In this document: piece by piece, positions 46,291-56,037 of the stretch
How the letters are laid out: every line of letters begins with the position of its first letter
How positions within the stretch are numbered: position 1 is the stretch's first letter
Assembly (NCBI GenBank): GCA_028826165.1
Contig: JAPDFW010000064.1
Location: 248,001 to 312,000, forward strand
DNA from: Anaeramoeba ignava
Lineage: Eukaryota; Metamonada; Anaeramoebidae
DNA: 64,000 nucleotides
Reading direction: 5' to 3'
Notes under the pieces: model-generated
What the model was told of the DNA's origin: nothing
Database searches by the model: none
What the model saw: only the letters and a program-made list of their open reading frames with translations
Made by a program: the position numbers and the translations under genes

Positions 46291-46302
46291 TAAAAAAAAT
46301 AA
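46291..46302 (-). terminator. Pol III T-run after tRNA-His
   Basis: Eight consecutive T on the coding (minus) strand, starting 4 nt after the tRNA 3' end. Confidence 0.8.
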
Positions 46303-46373
46303 TGGAGGTAGCGAGAATCGAACTCGCATCATTTGATCCACAGTCAAGCGTACTACCATTATACTATACCTCC
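46303..46373 (-). tRNA. tRNA-His (GTG)
   Basis: 71-nt cloverleaf without intron. Acceptor stem GGAGGTA pairs with TACCTCC, discriminator A. D-loop region TATAGTATAATGGTAG carries the A box; anticodon loop CTGTGGA has GTG at 46339-46341; T arm GCGAG-TTCGATT-CTCGC is perfectly paired (B box GTTCGATTC). The first anticodon-stem pair is C-A, otherwise regular. The extra G-1 of mature tRNA-His is not encoded, as in most eukaryotes, so Thg1-type addition is expected. Confidence 0.95.
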
Positions 46374-46529
46374 TTTTTAAATCTTTTTAATTTTTTTTTA
46401 AATCCTTATTTTTAATTTTTAATAATGGGGTATTTAAATAAATAATTAAATATTTTAAATAAATAAACAAAATTAAATTTTTCATTTTAATTTTTCATTT
46501 TCCTTTTTTTTTTCTTTTTTTTTAAATAA

Positions 46530-49086
46530 ATGAAACAAGATAAAATCTTAAAAGAAAGTTCTGAAGAAGATTTATCATCATTAACAAAAAAACCATATTT
46601 AGAAACTCAAAAAAACACTAAAACACTTCAAGAAAGAACTTTACAAGCAAAAAAACAATCTTCTTTATCATTTCTTCTTGTTTGTGCTTATCAAGAAATT
46701 TTACCAGAAAGAGAAATTCGGATTGCACATTCTTTTGGAGATGGATATTTTTGTCATGACCAAGATCCAGATTTTCAAATGACTGATGAAATTGTTTCAA
46801 AACTAAAACAAAAAATGTTAGATTATATTCAAAGTGATGAACAATTTAAATGTTTGAATATTTTTTTTATTTATTTATTAATTTTTTAATCAATTAATTT
46901 CCGTTACAATTTATTTATTTTTTAACTGAAAAATTTTTAAACTCAAAATTTGATTTAAATTTTTTATTGAAATCTTTATTTGATTTAAATTTTCTTTTTT
47001 TTTTTTGTTTATTTTTATTTAGTTCAAGTTATGGAAAGAAATGAACTTGGAAAAATTTTTCATAAAAAAAACTATCGTGATAAAATTCAAGTTTTAAAAG
47101 CTTGGGGGATTGATAACATTCGTGTTGTGAAATTTAGAAATCATATTGACTATGAAATTGAACCTATTGAATCAGATAAATCAAAAATTCAAGTTTTTGA
47201 TCTTGTATATATTAGCTATTTTAAGAGGGATATCATTTAATCTCTATCAAATTTATATTAGATTTATATCAAATTTATTTCAAATCTCTATCAAATTTAT
47301 ATCAAATATATATCAAATTTATATCAAATTTATATCAAATTTATATTAAATTTATATCAAATTTATATTAAATTTATATTAAATTTATATTAAATTTATA
47401 TTAAATTTATATTAAATTTATATTAAATTTATATTAAATTTATATTAAATTTATATTAAAATATTAAATTTTTATTAAATTATATTAAAATTTATATTTA
47501 TTAAATTTTATTAAATTTATATCAAATTTATATTAAATTTATATCAAATTTATATCAAATTTATATTAAATTTATATTAAATTTATATTAAATTTATATT
47601 AAATTTATATTAAATTTATATTAAATTTATTAAATTTATATCAAATTTATATTAAATTTATATTAAATTTATATTAAATTTATTTCGAATTTATATCAAA
47701 TTTATATTAAATTTATATTAAATTTATATTAAATTTATATTAAATTTATATTAAATTTATATTAAATTTATATTAAATAAATATCAAATTAATATCAAAT
47801 TTATATTAAATATATATTAAATTTATTTCAAATTTATATTAAATTTATATTAAATGTATTCGAATCTAATTGGAAAAGATCCGATATCAATACGGATTGC
47901 TTCTAAGATTTTCTTCAATATCAAATCCAAACGAAATCAAACCATTTACAGATTTACCAAAAACTTGGGCATTATTAAAAGAACACGAAGCATGGAACAA
48001 AAAAATTGGGTGCACACAAATTGGAGATTTAAATGCACAAATAGTATCCAAAACAGTAGATCGATTAAAATGGCTTTCTGAAGGGTTGCACGAAAAGAAG
48101 CTCTCGTTGATAGCAGGAGACATTATCAAGCAATTTCCACAAAAAAAAATCATCACAATCGCAGGTCCATCAAGCTCGGGAAAAACAACGTTCGCCAAAC
48201 GACTCTCAATTCATTTAGGGGTCAACGGCTTTTCAACTCAGGTCATTTCAATGGACGACTTCTATCGCGATGTCACTGATATTGGTCTTGATGAAAACGG
48301 AAATAAAGACTTCGAATCAATCGATGCAATGAATATCGAACTTCTTTCTGAAAGACTCAATAAACTTATCGAGGGACAAACAATCCCATTGAGACGCTTC
48401 GACTTCATCGGCGGAAAAGGATACGACGATCCAAAAGAAACAATGTGTTTGAAGGGTAACGAGTTTATGATATTGGAAGGGATTCATGGTCTCAACCCTC
48501 AATTTACTGAAAAAATTGGACTTGAAAAAATTTCCCGAATTTACGTTAGTCCTTATGTCCAGCTCACTATAGACCGTCACCATCGTGTTTCCACTGCTGA
48601 TAACAGGCTACTTCGCCGAATGATTCGTGATTTCCAGTATCGTGGATGGCTCCCCTCTGATACACTAACTATGTGGACAAATGTTAGAAAAGGAGAAGAA
48701 AAATATATATTTCCTTTTCAGGAAATGAATGATTATATGTTTAACACTTCTCTTCTTTACGAATTGCCTGTTCTTGCTGATTTTGCAAAGCCGTTATTGT
48801 CGGAAATTTCTGGTAATAAAGAACTTGAAAAAGAAGCTGGTCGACTTTTAGTTTTTCTATCTTTCTTTTATCAAATTCCTGGTGAAAGAGTTCCTGGAAT
48901 TTCGATTCTTCGGTAAAAATTATTAATCATTTCCTTTCATGTTTTAATTTTAATTTAATTTAATTTTAATTTAATTTTAATTTAATTTAATTTTAATTTA
49001 ATTTAATTTTAATTTAATTTTAATTTTAATTTTATTTCCTTTCATGTTTTAGAGAATTTATTGGTGATAGCGATTTCAGATACTGA
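46530..49086 (+). CDS. Bacterial-type nucleoside (uridine) kinase with ThrRS-like N-terminal domain
   Basis: Four exons: 46530-46851, 47023-47204, 47879-48912, 49053-49086; 523 residues, phases consistent. The N-terminal about 190 residues resemble the tRNA-synthetase SAD-like domain of the bacterial 'nucleoside kinase' family (SSLSFLLVCAYQEILPEREI, RIAHSFGDGYFCH, FDLIRYQYGLLLRF). The C-terminal P-loop phosphoribulokinase/uridine kinase domain has Walker A AGPSSSGKTTFAKRLSIHL, catalytic region SMDDFYRD, LEGIHGLNP, TADNRLLRRMIRDFQYRGW, GEEKYIFPFQE, and the tail ISILREFIGDSDFRY. The whole architecture matches bacterial proteins of about 550 residues. Likely phosphorylates uridine or a related nucleoside; substrate unproven. 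Probable lateral acquisition that then gained introns. Intron 2 (674 bp) is satellite. Confidence 0.9.
47235..47855. repeat. Intronic 11-bp satellite (ATTTATATTAA)n of nucleoside kinase
   Basis: About 55 units of ATTTATATTAA / ATTTATATCAA; early units carry the C variant, later ones are homogenised to T. Confidence 0.92.
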
Positions 49087-49229
49087 TTATTTTTTCTTCC
49101 TTCTTCCCTTTTTTTACATTTATCTTTCATTTTGTTTCTTTTCTTTTTTTTTTCCGATTTGGAAAATAAAACTTTTTTTTTCATTTTTTTCTTTTCATTT
49201 TTCTTTTTTTCAAAAATAATCAAACAAAA

Positions 49230-50360
49230 ATGGAAAAAAAAATTAATGATTTGAGACAAAAAATTACAAATGAATTATTAACATCAAATTCAGTTGTAAA
49301 TTCAAAAATAAATTCAAAAATAAATTCAAAAATAAATTCAAAAATAAATTCAAAAATAAATTCAAAAATAAATTCAAAAATAAAAAGGATGAAAAATTGC
49401 TTGTTTCCTTTTTAGAAAAACTTTATTCATTCGAAAATATTAATTGTGAAATTATATTGAATACAGATATTGGCATTTTAATTAATAAACTTCGTTTTGT
49501 TGGATCAACTCAAACACAAAAAATTGCAAAACAAATTTTTACAAAATGGTCAAAAATTATTCAAAATGAAAATAAAAATAAATCAAAAATAATAAAACCT
49601 TATTTGATGCCAGAAAAAACAGACAATTTAAATCAAAACTTAAATCAAACAAAAACTGTTGTGAAAAGAATTTCGGATGTTGATTTTTTTAAAGGAAAAA
49701 AAACTGGAAATCAAAAAAGAGATCAAATGAAAATACTTTTTTTTGAAGAATTGAAAAATTTTTTCAATAATTTTCAATCAGAACATAAAGTTGATATTTT
49801 TTCAATTATTGATGAAATGGAAGAAGGTTAGTGAATAAAAAACTCAAAATTCAAAATTCATAATTCAAAATTCATAATCCAAAATAAATTAGCCATTTAT
49901 GAATCAAAAAAAAGAGAATCAATTCAAAATTATCGGAGTAAATGCAGATTTATTATGGCAAATTTAATAAAAGACAACGAAAAAAGTTTAGAATTGAGAC
50001 AAGATTTATTTCTTGGGAAATTGGATCCAAAAAAATTATCTGAATTTGAAAATTCCCATTTTATGACTGAAAAACAAAAAGAAGATCATGAAAAACTTAT
50101 TGAACAAGGAATTAATGATGCTTTAACTCCTGAATTTAATAAAGAAGAAAATTCAACTGATTTTCTTTGTGAAAAATGTAATCAAAAAAGATGTAAAATT
50201 TGGACTCTCCAAACATTAAGAGCAGATGAACCAATGACTGTTTATATTTGTAATTTTTAATTTTTTAACTTTTAAATTTAAATTTAAATTTGATTTTGAT
50301 TTTGATTTTTTAATTTTAGATTGCGTTGTTTGTGGGAATTTTTGGAAATTTCAAAATTGA
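49230..50360 (+). CDS. Transcription elongation factor TFIIS
   Basis: Exons 49230-49826, 49893-50249, 50320-50360 (introns 66 and 70 bp); about 330 residues. Domain I (LW bundle): LVSFLEKLYSFENINCEIIL, NTDIGILINKLRF, KIAKQIFTKWSKII. Domain II: RDQMKILFFEELKNFF and IYESKKRESIQNYRSKCRFI. C-terminal zinc ribbon CEKCNQKRC ... YCVVCGNFWKF, with the acidic RADEPMT hairpin that rescues backtracked RNA polymerase II. The 12-bp (AAATTCAAAAAT)n tract at about 49300-49385 reads (INSK)n in the N-terminal frame, whereas KDEKLLVSFLEKL needs another frame, so the coding sequence is shifted inside the repeat. Converges on the RCC1/BTB gene with only 8 bp between stop codons. Confidence 0.9.
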
Positions 50361-50368
50361 TTTTGATT

Positions 50369-52147
50369 TTAATTTTGATTTTGATTATTAAATTTGTTAA
50401 TTAATAAATCAAATAAATTTGGATTTGTTTGATTTAATTGAAAATAATCAATTCCAATTTGAATTTCATCAATGATTTCTTGTGTAATTTGAATTTCATC
50501 TTTAATTTGATTTGAATAAATCCAATATTCAAATATTTGGAATGATTTATTACTTAATTCACTATAATCTGTAACTTTATTAGATTTATCTTCTGTAACA
50601 GATAAAAACATTCCTCGATATAATTCACTTCTCATTATTAATATTAATTTAGGAAATTTATATTTCTTTTCTTTTCTTTCAATTATAAAATCTTTTTCAT
50701 TTTCATTTTCATTTTCATTTAAATAAATTCTTTTCATTGTTTCTTCAATTTTTTCATTTAAATTTATAATTTCTTTAATTTCAGAATATAATTTTGGATT
50801 TATTTTGGAATTGTTTGAATAAATCATTTCAAATATTTGATTTGATTCTTTAATTGATTTATTTGAAATAATTTCTTTAAGTTTTTCAATTTGATTTTGA
50901 TTTTGATTTAATCTATATTTCAATATTAATTTATGAGCTTCAATTATTTCTCCATTTTCTGTTTTAAATGAAATATCACAAAATTCTTTTCTTCTAAATA
51001 ATTTTATCAAATCTTCTTCAAGATTGGAAAAAGAAGGAGAATAATAAAGAAATGATTTATCAAATCCACAAGAAATATGATAATTAGAAATATTTTCATT
51101 AAATCTTAATTTAGGAAGTTCAATTTGAATTGGAATTGGTTGATGATTTATATCTTCAGTTCCTAATTGACCACAATCATTTCCTCCAAATCCTATCATC
51201 TTTGAATTGGAAGTTAAAATCAAAGTATGATAACCTCCACAAGAAAAATCAAGAATATTATCATCATTTTCAAATAAAGATGATTTGATTTCAGTAAATT
51301 CATAACTATGTTCATTTTTGTCAACTCCATTATATTGATAATTTCCACATGAATAAAGTTTTCTTTTTGGATTTTCATTTTCATCTTCAATCAACATTAT
51401 TGAATAAATACTTCCACATTGAATATCAATTATTTTACCTTTTGGAATATTTTGGATTTTGGTTAATTTATAGATTGTTTCTCTTCTTCTTGATTCTCCT
51501 AATCCAAGTTGACCATAATAATTATATCCACATGTAAATAATTCTTGATTTGAATTTAAAAGAAAAACAAAAGCTGAAGAAATTCCTGAAAATATTTTAG
51601 AAACATTTTTCATCATTAAAATTGGTTTTTCTGTTTTTTTAAGTGTTTCAGAATCTAAACCAAGTTGGCCATATTCATTTGAACCAATTCCATAAACATT
51701 TTGATTTGAAGTTAATAAGTAAATTGTTTCATATCCAGAAACAATATCTTCAATTATTCTATCATTTGTATCTTCAATTAATGATGAAATATTGATAAAT
51801 TCATTTGGGTTATCAAGATTGATATCTTCTCCTTTAGCAAATAAATTTCCTTCTTTTGTTAAAATAGCTACATTCCAGTTTCCAACAGTTACTTTTTGAA
51901 TATTTTCAATTTGGATTTTATGAGGATTTTGATTTGAATCATTTTCATTTAAATATTCTATTGCTTTGCCATTTTCAAAAAGGAAAATTGTTGAAAAACC
52001 TCCTGATGAAATTTGTTTAATTTGTTTTTCATTTTCATTTTCATTTTCATTTTCAAATTTAAATTGAATTGGTTTTATTATTTTATCTGGTTTATTTTTG
52101 ATAAGTTTTGGATCTTCATTTCTTCCAAAAAATATAATTTCATTCAT
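50369..52147 (-). CDS. RCC1-repeat / BTB protein, paralogue B1
   Basis: Single exon, 592 residues. RCC1 blades YGIGSNEYGQLGLDSE, FTCGYNYYGQLGLGESRRRE and GFGGNDCGQLGTEDIN. First BTB RRKEFCDISFKTENGEIIEA; second BTB half LYRGMFLSVTEDKSNKV. First of three tandem minus-strand paralogues separated by 125-135 bp of (TTTTAA)n plus a promoter-like TTTTTCATTTTTTTTCATTT. Marked as subfamily B by SCGNYQYNGVDKNEHSYEF in place of the A-type GYY..YNGLGKNE. A ubiquitin-adaptor or scaffold role is inferred from the BTB module only. Confidence 0.9.
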   Translation of the reverse strand: MNEIIFFGRNEDPKLIKNKPDKIIKPIQFKFENENENENEKQIKQISSGGFSTIFLFENGKAIEYLNENDSNQNPHKIQIENIQKVTVGNWNVAILTKEGNLFAKGEDINLDNPNEFINISSLIEDTNDRIIEDIVSGYETIYLLTSNQNVYGIGSNEYGQLGLDSETLKKTEKPILMMKNVSKIFSGISSAFVFLLNSNQELFTCGYNYYGQLGLGESRRRETIYKLTKIQNIPKGKIIDIQCGSIYSIMLIEDENENPKRKLYSCGNYQYNGVDKNEHSYEFTEIKSSLFENDDNILDFSCGGYHTLILTSNSKMIGFGGNDCGQLGTEDINHQPIPIQIELPKLRFNENISNYHISCGFDKSFLYYSPSFSNLEEDLIKLFRRKEFCDISFKTENGEIIEAHKLILKYRLNQNQNQIEKLKEIISNKSIKESNQIFEMIYSNNSKINPKLYSEIKEIINLNEKIEETMKRIYLNENENENEKDFIIERKEKKYKFPKLILIMRSELYRGMFLSVTEDKSNKVTDYSELSNKSFQIFEYWIYSNQIKDEIQITQEIIDEIQIGIDYFQLNQTNPNLFDLLINKFNNQNQN

Positions 52148-52271
52148 TTTTGAAATGAAAAAAAATGAAAAATGATTTTTGGAATTTTAATTTTAATTTT
52201 GATTTTAATTTTAATTTTAATTTTAATTTTAATTTTAATTTTAATTTTAATTTTAGTTTTGAATTTTAATT

Positions 52272-54053
52272 TTAATTATTAAATTTGTTAATTAATAAAT
52301 CAAATAAATTTGGATTTGTTTGATTTAATTGAAAATAATCAATTCCAATTTGAATTTCATTAATTATTTCTTGTGTAATTTGAATTTCATCTTTAATTTG
52401 ATTTGAATAAATCCAATATTCAAATATTTGAAATGATTTATTACTTAATTCACTATAATCTGTAACTTTATTAGAAGTATCATTTGTTACAGATAAAAAC
52501 ATTCCTCGATATAATTCACTTCTCATTATTAATATTAATTTAGGAAATTTATATTTCTTTTCTTTTCTTTCAATTATAAAATCTTTTTCATTTTCATTTT
52601 CATTTTCATTTAAATAAATTCTTTTCATTGTTTCTTCTATTTTTTCATTTGAATTTATAATTTCTTTAATTTCAGAATATAATTTTGGATTTATTTTGGA
52701 ATTGTTTGAATAAATCATTTCAAATATTTGATTTGATTCTTTAATTGATTTAGTTGAAATAATTTCTTGAAGTTTTTCAATTTGATTTTGATTTTGATTT
52801 AATCTATATTTCAATATTAATTTATGAGCTGAAATTATTTCTCCATTTTCTGTTTTAAATGAAATATTGCAAAATTCTTTTCTTCTAAATAATTTTATCA
52901 AATCTTCTTCAAGATTGGAAAAAGAAGGAGAATAATAAAGAAATGATTTATCAAATCCACAAGAAATATGATAATTAGAAATATTTTCATTAAATCTTAA
53001 TTTAGGAAGTTCAATTTGAATTGGAATTGATTGATTATTTATATCTCCAGTTCCTAATTGACCACAATCATTTCCTCCAAATCCTATTAATTTTGAATTG
53101 GATGTTAAAATCAAAGTATGATAACCTCCACAAGAAAAATCAAGAATATTATCATTTTCATTTTCAAATAAAGATGATTTGATTTCAGTAAATTCATAAC
53201 TATGTTCATTTTTGTCAACTCCATTATATTGATAATTTCCACATGAATAAAGTTTTCTTTTTGGATTTTCATTTTCATCTTCAATCAACATTATTGAGTA
53301 AATACTTCCACATTGAATATCAATTATTTTGCCTTTTGGAATATTTTGGATTTTGGTTAATTTATAGATTGTTTCTCTTCTTCGTGATTCTCCTAATCCA
53401 AGTTGACCATAATAATTATATCCACATGTAAATAATTCTTGATTTGAATTTAAAAGAAAAACATATTCTGAATTATTTCCTGAAAATATTTTAGAAACAT
53501 TTTTCATCATTAAAATTGGTTTTTCTGTTTTTTTAAGTTTTTCAGAATCAAAACTATTTTCAGCATAATAATTTGAACCAATTCCATAAGCATTTTGATT
53601 TGAAGTTAATAAGTAAACTGAACTATCTCCAGAAACAATATCTTGAATTACTCTATCATTTGTATCTTCAATTAATGATGAAATATTGATAAATTCATTT
53701 GGGTTATCGAGATTGATATCTTCTCCTTTGGCAAATAAATTTCCTTCTATTGTTAAAATAGCTTCATTTGAATAACCAACAGTTACTTTTTGAATATTTT
53801 CAATTTGGATTTTTTCAGGATTTTGATTTGAATCATTTTCACTTAAATATTCTATTGCTTTTCCATTTTCAAAAAGGAAAATTGTTGAAAAATTTCCTGT
53901 TGAAATTTGTTTAATTTGATTTTCATTTTTATTTTCATTTTCATTTTCATTTTCATTTTCAAATTTAAATTGAATTGGTTTTTTTATTTTTTTTGGTTTA
54001 TTTTTGATAAGTTTTGGATCATAATTTTGACCAAAAAATAAAATTTCATTCAT
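52272..54053 (-). CDS. RCC1-repeat / BTB protein, paralogue B2 (mosaic)
   Basis: Single exon, 593 residues. Residues about 150-205 (SGDSSVYLLTSNQNAYGIGS, NYYAENSFDSEKL) match paralogue B3. About 205-300 (FTCGYNYYGQLGLGESRRRE, IQCGSIYSIMLIEDENENPK) match B1 essentially without change. GTGDINNQS matches B3 again, and SCGFDKSFLYYSPSF with LFRRKEF matches B1. The longest N-terminal (NE)n tract of the family is here. The alternating identity is best explained by gene conversion within the tandem array. Confidence 0.9.
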   Translation of the reverse strand: MNEILFFGQNYDPKLIKNKPKKIKKPIQFKFENENENENENKNENQIKQISTGNFSTIFLFENGKAIEYLSENDSNQNPEKIQIENIQKVTVGYSNEAILTIEGNLFAKGEDINLDNPNEFINISSLIEDTNDRVIQDIVSGDSSVYLLTSNQNAYGIGSNYYAENSFDSEKLKKTEKPILMMKNVSKIFSGNNSEYVFLLNSNQELFTCGYNYYGQLGLGESRRRETIYKLTKIQNIPKGKIIDIQCGSIYSIMLIEDENENPKRKLYSCGNYQYNGVDKNEHSYEFTEIKSSLFENENDNILDFSCGGYHTLILTSNSKLIGFGGNDCGQLGTGDINNQSIPIQIELPKLRFNENISNYHISCGFDKSFLYYSPSFSNLEEDLIKLFRRKEFCNISFKTENGEIISAHKLILKYRLNQNQNQIEKLQEIISTKSIKESNQIFEMIYSNNSKINPKLYSEIKEIINSNEKIEETMKRIYLNENENENEKDFIIERKEKKYKFPKLILIMRSELYRGMFLSVTNDTSNKVTDYSELSNKSFQIFEYWIYSNQIKDEIQITQEIINEIQIGIDYFQLNQTNPNLFDLLINKFNN

Positions 54054-54188
54054 TTTTGAAAATGAAAAAAATGAAAAAATAATTTTTAATTTTAATTTTA
54101 ATTTTAATTTTAATTTTAATTTTAATTTTAATTTTAAATTTTAATTTTGATTATAATTTTAATTTTAATTTTAATTTTAGTTTTGATT

Positions 54189-55940
54189 TTAATTATTAAA
54201 TTTCATAATTAATAAATCAAATAAATTTGGATTTGTTTGATTTAATTGAAAATAATCAATTCCAATTTGAATTTCATCAATAATTTCTTGTGTAATTTGA
54301 ATTCCATTTTTAATTTGATTTGAATAAATCCAATATTCAAATATTTGAAATGATTTATTACTTAATTCACTATAATCTGTAACTTTATTTGATTTATCTT
54401 CAGTTACAGATAAAAACATTCCTCGATATAATTCACTTCTCATTATTAATATTAATTTAGGAAATTTATATTGTTTTTCTTTTCTTTCAATTATAAAATC
54501 TTTTTCATTTTCATTTAAATAAATTCTTTTCATTGTTTCTTCAATTTTTTCATTTGAATTTATAATTTCTTTAATTTCAGAATATAATTTTGGATTTATT
54601 ATTCTGTTTGAATAAATCATTTCAAATATTTGATTTGATTCTTTAATTGATTTTTTTGAAATAATTTCTTGAAGTTTTTCAATTTCATTTTGATTTTGAT
54701 TTAATCTATATTTCAATATTAATTTATGAGCTTCAATTATTTCTCCATTTTCTGTTTTAAATGAAATATCACAAAATTCTTTTCTTCCAAATAATTTTAT
54801 CAAATCTTCTTCAAGATTGGAAAAAGAAGGAGAATAATAAAGAAATGAATTGCCATTACCACAAGAAATATGATAATTGGAAATATTTTCATTAAATCTT
54901 AATTTAGGAAGTTCAATTTGAATAGGAATTGATTGATTATTTATATCTCCAGTTCCTAATTGACCACAATCATTTCCTCCAAATCCTATTAATTTTGAAT
55001 TAGAAGTTAAAATCAAAGTATGGTAATATCCACAAGAAAAATCAAGAATATTATCATCATTTTCAAATAAAGATGATTTGATTTCAGTAAATTCATAACT
55101 ATGTTCATCTTTGTCAACTCCATTATATTGATAATTTCCACATGAATAAAGTTTTCTTTTTGGATTTTGATTTTCATCTTCAATCAACATTATTGAATGA
55201 AAATATCCACATTGAATATCAATTATTTTACCTTTTGGAATATTTTGGATTTTGGTTAATTTTTGGATTTCTTCTTCTTCTTTTCTTGATTCTCCTAATC
55301 CAAGTTGACTATATGCATTATCACCGCATCCAAATAATTCTTGATTTGAATTTAAAAGAAAAACATATTCTGAATTATTTCCTGAAAATATTTTAGAAAC
55401 ATTTTTCATCATTAAAATTGGTTTTGTTTCTTTAAGTTTTTCAGAATCAAAACTATTTTCAGCATAATAATTTGAACCAATTCCATAAGCATTTTGATTT
55501 GAAGTTAATAAGTAAACTGAACTATCTCCAGAAACAATATCTTGAATTACTCTATCATTTTTATCTTCAATTAATGATGAAATATTGATAAATTCATTTG
55601 GGTTATCGAGATTGATATCTTCTCCTTTGGCAAATAAATTTCCTTCTTTTGTTAAAATAGCTTCATTCCAGTTTCCAACAGTTACTTTTTGAATATTTTC
55701 AATTTGGATTTTATGAGGATTTTGATTTGAATCATCTCTATTTAAGTATTCTATTGCTTTTCCATTTTCAAAAAGGAAAATTGTTGAAAAATTTCCTGAT
55801 GAAATTTGTTTAATTTGTTTTTCATTTTGATTTTTATTTTCATTTTCAAATTTAAATTGAATTGGTTTTTTTATTTTATCTGGTTTATTTTTGATAAGTT
55901 TTGGATCTTGGTTTTGACCAAAAAATAAAATTTCATTCAT
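54189..55940 (-). CDS. RCC1-repeat / BTB protein, paralogue B3
   Basis: Single exon, 583 residues. Same order: RCC1 repeats, BTB (GRKEFCDISFKTENGEIIEA), second BTB half (TEDKSNKV), and C-terminus FDLLIMKFNN. The second (NE)n tract is the shortest of the family (LNENEKDF). Residues NNAYSQLGLGESRKEEEE-like in the middle RCC1 blade are private to this copy. Upstream of the ATG lies TTTTCATTTTTTCATTTTTT at about 55948-55970. Confidence 0.9.
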   Translation of the reverse strand: MNEILFFGQNQDPKLIKNKPDKIKKPIQFKFENENKNQNEKQIKQISSGNFSTIFLFENGKAIEYLNRDDSNQNPHKIQIENIQKVTVGNWNEAILTKEGNLFAKGEDINLDNPNEFINISSLIEDKNDRVIQDIVSGDSSVYLLTSNQNAYGIGSNYYAENSFDSEKLKETKPILMMKNVSKIFSGNNSEYVFLLNSNQELFGCGDNAYSQLGLGESRKEEEEIQKLTKIQNIPKGKIIDIQCGYFHSIMLIEDENQNPKRKLYSCGNYQYNGVDKDEHSYEFTEIKSSLFENDDNILDFSCGYYHTLILTSNSKLIGFGGNDCGQLGTGDINNQSIPIQIELPKLRFNENISNYHISCGNGNSFLYYSPSFSNLEEDLIKLFGRKEFCDISFKTENGEIIEAHKLILKYRLNQNQNEIEKLQEIISKKSIKESNQIFEMIYSNRIINPKLYSEIKEIINSNEKIEETMKRIYLNENEKDFIIERKEKQYKFPKLILIMRSELYRGMFLSVTEDKSNKVTDYSELSNKSFQIFEYWIYSNQIKNGIQITQEIIDEIQIGIDYFQLNQTNPNLFDLLIMKFNN

Positions 55941-56037
55941 TTTTGGAAATGAAAAAAATGAAAAAATGAAAATTTTGTTTTTTAATTTTGTTTTTTAATT
56001 TTAATTTTAATTTTAATTTTAATTTTAATTTTAATTT

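Noticed and set aside
49300-49412. An intron in TFIIS from GTAAAT in the repeat to TTTTTAG, which would remove the frame problem
   Set aside because: Both possible donors leave phase 0, whereas the downstream LW-domain frame needs one leftover base, and it would delete conserved LVSFLEKL residues.
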